Assembly: GCF_022531965.1 (NCBI RefSeq)
Contig: NZ_CP092831.1
Span: 1,888,001 to 1,952,000 of the forward strand
Direction: 5' to 3'
DNA: 64,000 nt
Origin: Paenibacillus peoriae
Lineage (GTDB): Bacteria > Bacillota > Bacilli > Paenibacillales > Paenibacillaceae
Positions 56,776 to 64,000 of this stretch are shown in pieces; within the stretch, counting starts at the first letter, position 1, and every line of letters starts with the position of its first letter. The notes beneath the pieces were generated by a model. It saw nothing but the letters and a program-made list of their open reading frames with translations, was not told the origin of the DNA and ran no database searches. Both the position numbers and the translations under genes were made by a program.

Positions 56776-56823
56776 ACAGCCGACTTTTTGTCATTGGACA
56801 AAAGAAGTCGGCTGTTTTGCTTT
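56776..56823 (+). terminator. racE terminator
   Basis: ACAGCCGACTT pairs with AAGTCGGCTGT, inner TTTGTC/GACAAA, followed by T. Confidence 0.85.
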
Positions 56824-56888
56824 TCGCTACATCAAGACACGCCGCGTTTGCATAACATGCAGTAAGGCAGATGGAAGGGGCGTAGAAG

Positions 56889-58109
56889 ATGAGGGAATAT
56901 ATCGTTCGAAAAGGAGATACATTACACCGGGTCGCCTCGGCTTTTAAACTATCGGCGGATACTTTAATCGTAGATAATCCGTGGGCCGCCACGCAACCCT
57001 ATCTGATTAGTGGTCAAGTGTTATATATTCGTCCGTCTACGGATCGTAAATACGTTATTCAGCCTGGTGAGTATGCAAGACAGATTGCCAAGCAGTTTGG
57101 TGTGGAGCTTAATGAGTTACGGCTAGCCAACCCCGGACTTGCGGAGCATGATTTTATGGAAGGAAAAACTATTGTTATTCCTGAAGACCATCAGGATCAG
57201 ATTGTACGATTACGTGGAGAGTATGGATATGAAGATTTAAAGGAAGACCTAGCGGCCTTAGCCCGCAGATATCCGTTTATTGAAGTTGGCAGCATTGGAA
57301 CCAGTGTCATGGGGAAGGATATTCCTTATGTACGTATTGGGCAGGGAACGCGTAAAATTCACGCCAATGCTTCAGTTCATGCTAATGAATGGCTGACGAC
57401 GCCTTGTTTGCTGCGTTTTATAGAGCAATATGCACAAGGGATCGGTGGGACTGAAGAACATGTAGTGGCCACTCAATGGGTGTATGGAGGTTCTCCGCGG
57501 GATTTGCTGGAGCATACATCCTTATGGGTGGTTCCGATGGTCAACCCGGATGGGGTAGAGCTGGTGCAACAAGGTATACTCCCAACTCATCCGTTGTATC
57601 ATGACCTCAAAAAGTGGAATGAAGGACGTGCTGATTATCGCGGTTGGAAGGCCAATATTCGTGGTGTCGACCTCAACGATCAATTTCCGGCATATTGGGA
57701 AGAAGAGGTGCGCAGACGCGGTAAAACAGGTCCGTCTCGACGAGACTATGCAGGGCCTGCACCTTTGTCTGAACCAGAGTCTAAGGCGCTTGCCGATCTA
57801 ACGGAGCGCGAACAGTTCGACATGGTGTTATCCATACACAGTCAGGGACAGGAGATCTATTGGAATTATCGGGATCTAGAGCCTAAGGAGAGCCGAGATT
57901 GGGCCTTACGGCTAGCTGCCGCAACAGGTTACCGGGCGGTAAAGCTGGGTGGGAGCGATGCAGGGTACAAGGATTGGTTTATACAGCGATTTGGTAAACC
58001 GGGGTTTACCGTTGAAGTCGGTCTAGGCGTAAATCCGCTGCCCATGCGTGATTACGATGATATTGCAGCAGAAGTGGGCATGTTAATGGCAACAGTGCTG
58101 TCATGGTAA
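56889..58109 (+). CDS. LysM-M14 peptidase, gamma-D-glutamyl-L-diamino acid endopeptidase type
   Basis: A 406-residue protein with two LysM modules, YIVRKGDTLHRVASAFKLS (about 4-48) and KYVIQPGEYARQIAKQFGV (about 55-97), then an M14 zinc peptidase domain (about 115-400). Zinc ligands are in the HANEW block and the later His of SIHSQGQEI; the catalytic Glu lies in FTVEVGLG. Related B. sphaericus/B. subtilis enzymes cut spore or cell-wall peptides between D-Glu and the diamino acid. There is no signal peptide, as in the sporulation-linked forms. GAAGGGG upstream. Confidence 0.88.
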   Translation: MREYIVRKGDTLHRVASAFKLSADTLIVDNPWAATQPYLISGQVLYIRPSTDRKYVIQPGEYARQIAKQFGVELNELRLANPGLAEHDFMEGKTIVIPEDHQDQIVRLRGEYGYEDLKEDLAALARRYPFIEVGSIGTSVMGKDIPYVRIGQGTRKIHANASVHANEWLTTPCLLRFIEQYAQGIGGTEEHVVATQWVYGGSPRDLLEHTSLWVVPMVNPDGVELVQQGILPTHPLYHDLKKWNEGRADYRGWKANIRGVDLNDQFPAYWEEEVRRRGKTGPSRRDYAGPAPLSEPESKALADLTEREQFDMVLSIHSQGQEIYWNYRDLEPKESRDWALRLAAATGYRAVKLGGSDAGYKDWFIQRFGKPGFTVEVGLGVNPLPMRDYDDIAAEVGMLMATVLSW

Positions 58110-58154
58110 AAAATTCGGCCTACTGAAACGTATCGAATCATTTGCACGTATTAG

Positions 58155-58188
58155 GAGGAACACGTTTTTTATAAGTGTTCCTCTTTAC
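58155..58188 (+). terminator. intrinsic terminator
   Basis: GAGGAACAC pairs with GTGTTCCTC and is followed by TTTACAT. Confidence 0.75.
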
Positions 58189-58245
58189 ATGTCCCTTCAA
58201 TGGGGTATATATACTTAGGAGCATTGGAAATGGAGTGAACAACCT

Positions 58246-58512
58246 ATGAAGTGGAAAAGATTACTATCTCTCCGTCAATGGTCACATGTATTTCGTCGTA
58301 TGCCCCGATTGATTACTTCATCAAGGATTCCGCTGGGAGAAAAATTACTCTTTGCGGTGCCTGTGTTGCTCTATTGGGTATTACCTGATGTCATGCCATT
58401 TATGCCCATCGACGATATTGGTGTTACGCTATTGCTTATGAATTGGTTTGTCACCCGTGCCGAACGAAAATATCCAGATGTGCTTGAAAAGCAACATGTA
58501 CGTGTTCGGTAG
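58246..58512 (+). CDS. DUF1232-type small membrane protein
   Basis: An 88-residue protein with a hydrophobic hairpin around LLFAVPVLLYWVLPDVMPF and VTLLLMNWFV. The motif YWVLPDVMPFMPIDDIG is the DUF1232 (YkvA) signature. Its N-terminal 30 residues are strongly basic. Role unknown. GGAGTG lies upstream of the ATG. Confidence 0.8.
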   Translation: MKWKRLLSLRQWSHVFRRMPRLITSSRIPLGEKLLFAVPVLLYWVLPDVMPFMPIDDIGVTLLLMNWFVTRAERKYPDVLEKQHVRVR

Positions 58513-58652
58513 ATAAGCTTATGAATTTCGTGATTGCGATTTTTCGCGATTTTCTTTACAATAGGAATATTGCCTTTTGCTATGCTAAACATAATTGTGA
58601 TTTATCCAATAAACCACATTTCATTTAATGAATATGAAGGAGATGAAGTTTG

Positions 58653-58955
58653 ATGAACTGCAAAATTACTCGTAACGCAGCTAAAGTATTGAAACTTGAA
58701 CTGGATAAGGAAGAGAACCAAGGGAAGAGCCTGCGCGTTGTTATTACTCATGCTCATGGAGATCATGCTCATTACGGGCTGGATTTGGACACGCCTAAAG
58801 AAACAGATACTGTCGTATCTACAGATAAAGGCATTGACGTAATTTTGGAAAGCGGCCAGCCGCTGCTGGATGGTGTGAAAATTGATTACTTGTACTTCCC
58901 CGAAGAAGGATTTGTCATTACTAACCCTTCCCAAGGTAATCACGGCGACCACTAA
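58653..58955 (+). CDS. HesB/IscA-like protein lacking the cluster cysteines
   Basis: A 100-residue protein with the HesB fold pattern: MNCKITRNAAKVLKLELD at the start, the LRVVITHAHGDHAHYGLDLD core and SGQPLLDGVKIDYLYFP and GFVITNP at the end. True A-type carriers (IscA/SufA) have three conserved Cys; here only one Cys, at position 3, is found. Instead there is a His-rich HAHGDHAHYG stretch, with HGDH at the tail, that may bind another metal. AAGGAG is 10 bases upstream of ATG 58653. It is 24 bp before the DUF1450 gene. Confidence 0.75.
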   Translation: MNCKITRNAAKVLKLELDKEENQGKSLRVVITHAHGDHAHYGLDLDTPKETDTVVSTDKGIDVILESGQPLLDGVKIDYLYFPEEGFVITNPSQGNHGDH

Positions 58956-58978
58956 GCCGGAGCTCGGAGGGATGACAG

Positions 58979-59200
58979 ATGGCCAACGATATTCGCGTAT
59001 GTGATGAATGCAATCATATTCGCTTGAAAACAATCTTGCCCAAGTTGCAAAAGATGGCACCAGATGCCGAGATCAAAATCGGCTGCAAATCGTATTGCGG
59101 TCCTTGTGGGAAACGGGCGTTTGTGTATGTGAACGGACGTTATGTGAGTGCGGCCACGGAGGATGAAGTATTGGAGAAGGCTGCGCGCTTTATCAAATAG
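58979..59200 (+). CDS. DUF1450 (YuzB-type) protein
   Basis: A 73-residue protein with four or five cysteines in CDECNH and KSYCGPCGKRAFVYVN, the DUF1450 pattern, likely a metal or Fe-S binding fold. The CGPCG motif also resembles thioredoxin-like sites. GGAGGG is before the ATG. It is paired with the HesB-like gene, which suggests an iron-sulfur or metal role by context only. Confidence 0.85.
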   Translation: MANDIRVCDECNHIRLKTILPKLQKMAPDAEIKIGCKSYCGPCGKRAFVYVNGRYVSAATEDEVLEKAARFIK

Positions 59201-59294
59201 TTCCAGTACGCAGCATTCGCAATTTTTGAATAGTTCCCCTTCTTCTGATCCATGCTAATGGATGTAGACCACTGCCCAGAAGGAGGAGTGACTC

Positions 59295-59564
59295 ATGGCC
59301 CAATATGATTCCAATCTCGACAATCACAGTGTTGAGGCTCAAACACAAAACTCGGTGGACAGGCTCCACAATGCCGTCTCTCAGGCATTGTCACATCCAG
59401 CTGAGCAACTGATTGAACAGGCGGAGCAGTCTCGCACTCATGCTGAACATGCCATACAGCAGGCGAAGGATAGCCTTGGTGACGACTCAGTAGAAGTTGC
59501 GGAGGACATGCTTGGTGAAGAGGTACAACGGCTTGAACAGGCCAAAAAAACGTTGCGTTCCTAA
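59295..59564 (+). CDS. hypothetical coiled-coil protein
   Basis: An 89-residue acidic protein, almost all helical. Residues about 25-80 show Gln/Ala/Glu heptad-like repeats (HPAEQLIEQAEQSRTHAEHA, EEVQRLEQAKKTLRS). No family recognised; it resembles small stress or spore proteins of Bacilli in composition. AAGGAGGAG is a strong ribosome site. A strong terminator follows. Confidence 0.6.
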   Translation: MAQYDSNLDNHSVEAQTQNSVDRLHNAVSQALSHPAEQLIEQAEQSRTHAEHAIQQAKDSLGDDSVEVAEDMLGEEVQRLEQAKKTLRS

Positions 59565-59608
59565 GCATTTGTGACTGGTAACAACGAGCGCAGTCGAGTG
59601 ACAATCCA

Positions 59609-59658
59609 TAAAAAAGCACGATCCACAGCACTTACAAGCCGATGGATCGTGCTTTTTT
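59609..59658 (+). terminator. intrinsic terminator
   Basis: AAAAAAGCACGATCCA pairs with TGGATCGTGCTTTTTT, near-perfect. Confidence 0.92.
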
Positions 59659-59763
59659 GTTATATACAGAGTAGTTATGCGGCGACATCGTTAAAGGGGT
59701 TTGGGAAGATGCTGTATCAGCAACCTCCCACATAAAGTCTATTAGATACAGATACAGAAGGAG

Positions 59764-61746
59764 TTACTTCTTTGTTTGTGGTTCCCATTCGCGAATAAGA
59801 TCGTATGTGATAACCTGATCGGATATGTTCAACCGATTGAGAGCTTCGGTATATCCCGGTCCGCAGGCGTTTACGTCTGTAGGCTGGCCTGTACTCAGGT
59901 TGTAACAGGTCCCTTTGGAGAATGTACCGTCCTCAGATGGAATGTAGTACACTCGTCCATCCGTGAAAGCACCAGTACGTAGCACAACCATACGAGGCTT
60001 CCCGCTAAACAGATCGTTTCCCATAAAATGATATGGTTTTGTAGAAATCCCAAGCAGGTGCATTACGGAAGGAGTCAGATCCAACTGACCTGCCGGTTCT
60101 GTATACGTGCCCGCCTGACTTCCGTCAGGAAGATGCACAAGCAATGGCACCTGATTCATGATTTTCTGCATGTCCAGATCCGTAAGTGGCTTGCCTAAAA
60201 ATTTCTCATACAGTGCTTTGTCTTTAATAGAATTATCATGATCCCCATAAAACATCAGGATCGTATCATCCCACAGTCCGTCTTTCTTCATCTGATCTAC
60301 CAATTCGCCTAGTGCTTCATCTACATAATGGACAGATTTTAGATAGTCTCCGAACATGGTACCTTCAAACTCGCCAACGTCTAAATCTACCGCGTCAGGT
60401 GACAGGTTGTACGGATGATGGCTCGAGATACCGACCATATAGGCGTAGAACGGCTGCTTAACTTCGGTAGTGAGATCATTGAGCGTTTGACGGAAAAAGG
60501 ATTTGTCTCCCAGGGACCAGCCCAATGGCTCATCAATTTTAAAATCTTTTTTACTGTAGAACTTGTCATAGTTCATTGCCTTATACATAGTGTAGCGGTT
60601 CCAGAAGCTGCTGTCATACACGTGAAACGCATTGGGACTATATCCAGTATCCTTCAAAATGGAAGGGAGCGTATCGAATTTATGGTCCGCATAACGGATA
60701 AATACGGAGCCTGTAGGGAGCGGATGCAGCGAAGCATGTGTAGAGAAGTCCGCGTCCGAAGTACGGCCTTGCGCAGTCTGGTGAAAATAATTGTTGAAAT
60801 ACATGCTTTCCTTCGTCAGTTTGTCAAAGTTAGGCGTAATCGCTTGACCGTTGATCTGTTTGCCGATAAAAAAGTTCATGAACGCTTCAGCTTGAATGAC
60901 CATCACGTTTTTGCCCTTATACTTGCCAGATAGATCATTTTTTACCTGAAGCAACTTTTGGTGCTGATTAAACCATTCCTTATCCTTATCGGATTCCGCT
61001 TGAGCCAATGTAGGCTGAGGACCAAGGTGATCCTGACCATAGCGGTAGATGTCATATCCATGAAATCCGATCAACCCTGTTACATTGTACAAGGCCATCG
61101 ACCACCAGTTGCCGACAAATATGCCAGTTGCCCACGTGGAGGTATAATATTTGATCGGCCCAAATGTTAATACATAGCCAATCAGGAAGGCCAATGCTCC
61201 TTTAGAGAAGCGAAGCAGGAACCTCTTTGTGTAGGAGCTTCGGGATGCTTTTAAATAAGTATCATTCGTGGTAAATCGACGTCGTAAGGAAGCCACAAAT
61301 ATGACATACGGAATGAATAGAATCCAGTCTGCAAAAAAGAGAATGTCCCCCCAGTACATAAGGGATGCGATACTTCCGCCTAGAGAATCAACTTGTCCAG
61401 CTTGAAGTAAGACGGGAATCGTAATGAAATCCTGGAAATACCGATAATAAACCATGTCGGAATAAATGAGCGCGGTGAGCAACATATCGAGCACCACAAG
61501 AGCAATCAAACGTCCGCGACGTGGCAGCCATAAGGTCCAGAAGCTCACAAGTAAAAGCGAACCAATAGCGATGACATAATCCAGCGGATTCATGTCAATA
61601 TTTTGGGCATGCAAGTTATAGTGAATCAGTACGAGCTTGCCGATCATAAGCACAAAAAACAGACCTAGTCCAAAATATCGAGACAGCAGCATTCTGCTGA
61701 ACGTGTTACCAGTGCGACTTGCACTGGACGTGCGAATAACCAACAC
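59764..61746 (-). CDS. lipoteichoic acid synthase-like sulfatase
   Basis: A 660-residue membrane enzyme. The N-terminal third has about five membrane helices. The extracellular sulfatase-type domain (about 240-620) carries FHQTAQGRTSDADF, with the nucleophilic Thr, and MFYGDHDNS, a metal site. LtaS-type enzymes polymerise glycerol phosphate from phosphatidylglycerol into lipoteichoic acid; other family members prime or modify it. The C terminus has the usual LLVHLPDGSQAGTYTEPAGQ segment. The start is read as TTG or GTG-like at 61746, with a ribosome site GAGGGGG upstream. Monocistronic. Confidence 0.9.
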   Translation of the reverse strand: MLVIRTSSASRTGNTFSRMLLSRYFGLGLFFVLMIGKLVLIHYNLHAQNIDMNPLDYVIAIGSLLLVSFWTLWLPRRGRLIALVVLDMLLTALIYSDMVYYRYFQDFITIPVLLQAGQVDSLGGSIASLMYWGDILFFADWILFIPYVIFVASLRRRFTTNDTYLKASRSSYTKRFLLRFSKGALAFLIGYVLTFGPIKYYTSTWATGIFVGNWWSMALYNVTGLIGFHGYDIYRYGQDHLGPQPTLAQAESDKDKEWFNQHQKLLQVKNDLSGKYKGKNVMVIQAEAFMNFFIGKQINGQAITPNFDKLTKESMYFNNYFHQTAQGRTSDADFSTHASLHPLPTGSVFIRYADHKFDTLPSILKDTGYSPNAFHVYDSSFWNRYTMYKAMNYDKFYSKKDFKIDEPLGWSLGDKSFFRQTLNDLTTEVKQPFYAYMVGISSHHPYNLSPDAVDLDVGEFEGTMFGDYLKSVHYVDEALGELVDQMKKDGLWDDTILMFYGDHDNSIKDKALYEKFLGKPLTDLDMQKIMNQVPLLVHLPDGSQAGTYTEPAGQLDLTPSVMHLLGISTKPYHFMGNDLFSGKPRMVVLRTGAFTDGRVYYIPSEDGTFSKGTCYNLSTGQPTDVNACGPGYTEALNRLNISDQVITYDLIREWEPQTKK

Positions 61747-61869
61747 TTTACCCCCTCTGGCAGAAATGTTCGGCTAGTATAAATTACATATTAACGTAAT
61801 GTTAAAACCGAAATGCCTTTAATTATTATAGCGCTCATCTCGCGCATTTCAATGATTAAGTAAAGAAAA

Positions 61870-61920
61870 TACAGCACAAATCAGGCCAGAACAACGAACG
61901 GAGAGTTCGTTTCCTGGCCT
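61870..61920 (-). terminator. terminator of the methyltransferase gene
   Basis: On the minus strand AGGCCAGG-AA-CGAAC pairs with GTTCG-TT-CTGGCCT; the T run is weak. Confidence 0.6.
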
Positions 61921-61934
61921 AGGCTTCATCTTAT

Positions 61935-63095
61935 TTAAGGCTGCAACGGCGAAGTATCTTTGCGGCGCGGAGGCAGAGGGCCTAGATACTGATAGTATTG
62001 GCATTCGATCCGGCCGTTAAACAACTTCCGGCGCTTGTCTGCTTTACGGCCCCAATAATGCTCAAATTGCTTGGTGGAGCTGATGGCAAAGAAGGACCAG
62101 GTCTTCATTTCGGCTGCCGTGCGTGCGAGTGAACGGATCAGCTTTTCCACCTCGGATTGTTCGCTCAGTCTCTCGCCATAAGGTGGGTTTGTAATCATCA
62201 CACCATATTGTCCTTCGAGTCTGACTTTAGTTACAGGCATCACTTTAAGAGGGATGTCTTTAGCAAAGCCTGCTGCTTTTACAGCTGCCTCAGCAACTTG
62301 TATGGCATTTGGATCGATATCGCTACCTGCAATTTCAAAAGGAATGTCATCGCGGGTCAAATCCATCGCCTCGTCGCGAGCCTGATCCCATAATTCTCTG
62401 CCAATGACAGGCCAGTCTTCCGAGTTAAAGGTACGTCTCAGTCCTGGCGCAATATTCCAGGCTTGCATGGCAGCTTCGACCAATAAAGTACCGGAACCGC
62501 AGCATGGGTCATAGAAGGGGCGGTCCGGGCTCCAGCGACTAAGCTGAATAAGAGCAGAAGCCATCGTTTCTTTGAGGGGCGCCTCTGTAACGAGCTTACG
62601 GTAGCCGCGTTTGTGCAGTCCTGGACCGGTTGTATCAAGCGTCAGCAACGCACGATCATTCAATAGAATGACCTCAATGACGTAACGAGGGCCATCTTCA
62701 GCAAACCAATCTGTGTGGTAGGTTTCCTTGAGCTTCTCTACAATCGCCTTCTTGACGATTCCCTGACTGGCTGGTACGCTACTAAGCTGTGATTTGTGCG
62801 AACGTCCCTCTACGGGGAATTCACCATCTACAGGAATCCAATCCTGCCAGGGTAATGCTTTGGTACCCTCGAACAGCTCATCGAAGGTTGTTGCAGCAAA
62901 TTCACCCATTTTAATAAGTACGCGGTCTGATGTGCGAAGCCACAGGTTACACCGGCATATATCCATATAATCTCCGGTAAAAACGACGCGGCCGTTTTCG
63001 ACGGTTAGATCTTCGTACCCGAGTTCTCTGAGTTCTCGGGCCACGACGGCCTCAAGTCCCATTGGCGCAGTTGCAATTAGTTGCAGTTGAGTCAT
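61935..63095 (-). CDS. THUMP-domain 23S rRNA methyltransferase-like protein (RlmL/YpsC)
   Basis: A 386-residue class I methyltransferase. An N-terminal THUMP RNA-binding domain (about 60-160, TSDRVLIKMGEFAATTFDEL) is followed by a SAM domain. Key blocks are FYDPCCGSGTLLVEAAM, GSDIDPNAIQVA and the catalytic NPPYGERL, which is the N6/N2 methylation loop. The RlmL family methylates guanine in 23S rRNA; B. subtilis YpsC is the homologue. ATG 63095. GGAGTGAAT lies upstream. Confidence 0.92.
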   Translation of the reverse strand: MTQLQLIATAPMGLEAVVARELRELGYEDLTVENGRVVFTGDYMDICRCNLWLRTSDRVLIKMGEFAATTFDELFEGTKALPWQDWIPVDGEFPVEGRSHKSQLSSVPASQGIVKKAIVEKLKETYHTDWFAEDGPRYVIEVILLNDRALLTLDTTGPGLHKRGYRKLVTEAPLKETMASALIQLSRWSPDRPFYDPCCGSGTLLVEAAMQAWNIAPGLRRTFNSEDWPVIGRELWDQARDEAMDLTRDDIPFEIAGSDIDPNAIQVAEAAVKAAGFAKDIPLKVMPVTKVRLEGQYGVMITNPPYGERLSEQSEVEKLIRSLARTAAEMKTWSFFAISSTKQFEHYWGRKADKRRKLFNGRIECQYYQYLGPLPPRRKDTSPLQP

Positions 63096-63252
63096 TAAAC
63101 GTATTCACTCCGTCCCCATAATCATGTAAGCTTGGTTCAATCCCTATAGTATAGGTCATTGTACTCGAAGAGACAAATCATTAAGGTAAAAAATTTACGA
63201 AGGACACCACGTCCTACCTGCGTTATGATTAAGCAATAAGGAGAGATGAATC

Positions 63253-63897
63253 GTGGAAATTACACCCAATATGACGCCTGAACAATATGTAGACCAGCTG
63301 GTACAAGAGGATGAAGCACTTCGCAGTATTAGGGAGGCTATCGTTAAAGAAGGTATGCCGGAAGTATCCGTTGCCCATCCTTATGGAAAACTGTTGACCT
63401 TTCTAATTGAAGTATCTGGCGCACAGCATGTACTGGAAATCGGCGCATTAGGCGGCTACAGTGGATTATGTCTGGCCCGTGGGTTGGGAGAAAAGGGCCG
63501 TATTGTGTCACTGGAGCTGAAAGAAACGTACGCAGCGCTGGCACATCGACATATGGAAAACAATGGCTACGGTGACCGTGTCGAATATCGTATTGGACCC
63601 GCAGCGGACAGCTTGAAAGAACTTCAGGAAGAGGGAAGAACTTTCGATTTTTTCTTCATTGATGCAGATAAGGAAAATTACCCAGTATATCTGGAGTATG
63701 CGATTGCTCTGGCGAATCCAGGTGCCATTATTGCGGGAGACAACTGTTTCCTTCGCGGACGGACGCTGAATACGGATAAGAACGGCCCTGCCGTCCAGGC
63801 CGTGAGACGTTTTAACGAAACGATAGCAACAGATCCGCGGCTGGTCAGCACGCTTTTGCCAGCTTACGATGGATTGGCGCTAGCTCGAGTTAAATAG
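63253..63897 (+). CDS. class I SAM-dependent O-methyltransferase (YrrM/CCoAOMT type)
   Basis: A 214-residue enzyme starting at GTG 63253 with GGAGAG upstream. The SAM site reads VLEIGALGGYSGLCLARGLG and the later block FFFIDADKENYPVYLEYA carries the metal-binding Asp of family 3 methyltransferases; GDNCFLRG follows. Such proteins methylate catechols, caffeoyl-CoA or, in YrrM, unknown small molecules or tRNA. No partner genes. A strong terminator follows. Confidence 0.88.
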   Translation: MEITPNMTPEQYVDQLVQEDEALRSIREAIVKEGMPEVSVAHPYGKLLTFLIEVSGAQHVLEIGALGGYSGLCLARGLGEKGRIVSLELKETYAALAHRHMENNGYGDRVEYRIGPAADSLKELQEEGRTFDFFFIDADKENYPVYLEYAIALANPGAIIAGDNCFLRGRTLNTDKNGPAVQAVRRFNETIATDPRLVSTLLPAYDGLALARVK

Positions 63898-63930
63898 CGT
63901 TCATTCCCCATGTATAGCTATCTATACAAA

Positions 63931-63975
63931 AAAGAACCTCCTTGTCCACTATAGCGTGGGCAAGGAGGTTCTTGT
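63931..63975 (+). terminator. intrinsic terminator
   Basis: AAGAACCTCCTTGTCC pairs with GGGCAAGGAGGTTCTT, near-perfect; followed by TGTCTGTT. The rest of the window to 64000 shows nothing further. Confidence 0.85.
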
Positions 63976-64000
63976 CTGTTAAGGTGGGCTTGTCTTACCT

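Overview
The window looks like chromosomal DNA of a Paenibacillus of the P. polymyxa type. The evidence is the mix of spore-former families (a YjcZ-type 32-residue peptide, a DUF4183 protein, secreted proteins with copper-amine-oxidase N-terminal modules), Bacillus-type regulation (CcpA cre-like sites, LicT antiterminator targets, AraR operators, a CIRCE element, a Fur box) and moderate GC content. I see no CRISPR array, integrase, transposase or rRNA.

Layout. 1-6 kb: start of a MerR regulator, a radical SAM/SPASM gene, a decayed iron-regulated AraC/siderophore-binding fusion, a lipoprotein, a probable spore-surface protein, a HEAT-repeat DNA alkylation repair protein and a Crp/Fnr regulator. 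6-20 kb: an ankyrin/SUKH protein, then carbon metabolism. This includes the fructose operon fruR-fruK-fruA and a beta-glucoside operon (licT, bglP, bglH) in which both transcription units carry an RNA antiterminator target. A LysR-tautomerase-CMD group lies between them, and a LysR/methionine-synthase-like pair follows. 20-30 kb: small hypotheticals, a frame-broken HEPN-like gene, YjcZ, a phosphodiester glycosidase, several immunity-type genes without visible toxins, CIRCE-controlled htpG and a colicin-type immunity gene. 30-42 kb: a carboxy(nor)spermidine gene pair, two GNAT genes (one behind a strongly structured leader with a terminator), tRNA-Leu(CAG), an oxidoreductase/HxlR pair, fabV, and an arabinose locus reduced to araM, araR and an araB remnant with AraR operators kept. 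42-52 kb: a polymorphic toxin locus with a double-HTH regulator, a 1079-residue secreted repeat protein, a 1669-residue RHS/YD protein ending in a lipase-like tip, an overlapping membrane-anchored immunity candidate and an orphan rhs core remnant. 52-64 kb: housekeeping and envelope genes, among them a polysaccharide deacetylase, holin, HepT-like protein, SufR-like regulator, glutamate racemase, LysM-M14 peptidase, LTA synthase, an rRNA methyltransferase-like protein and an O-methyltransferase.

The least explained pieces are the structured RNA at 34742-34900 (minus strand), the rhs locus with its accessory repeat protein and tandem-HTH regulator, and a pair of 18-bp sites proposed as FruR operators. 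All family assignments come from reading motifs and overall similarity, without database searches.
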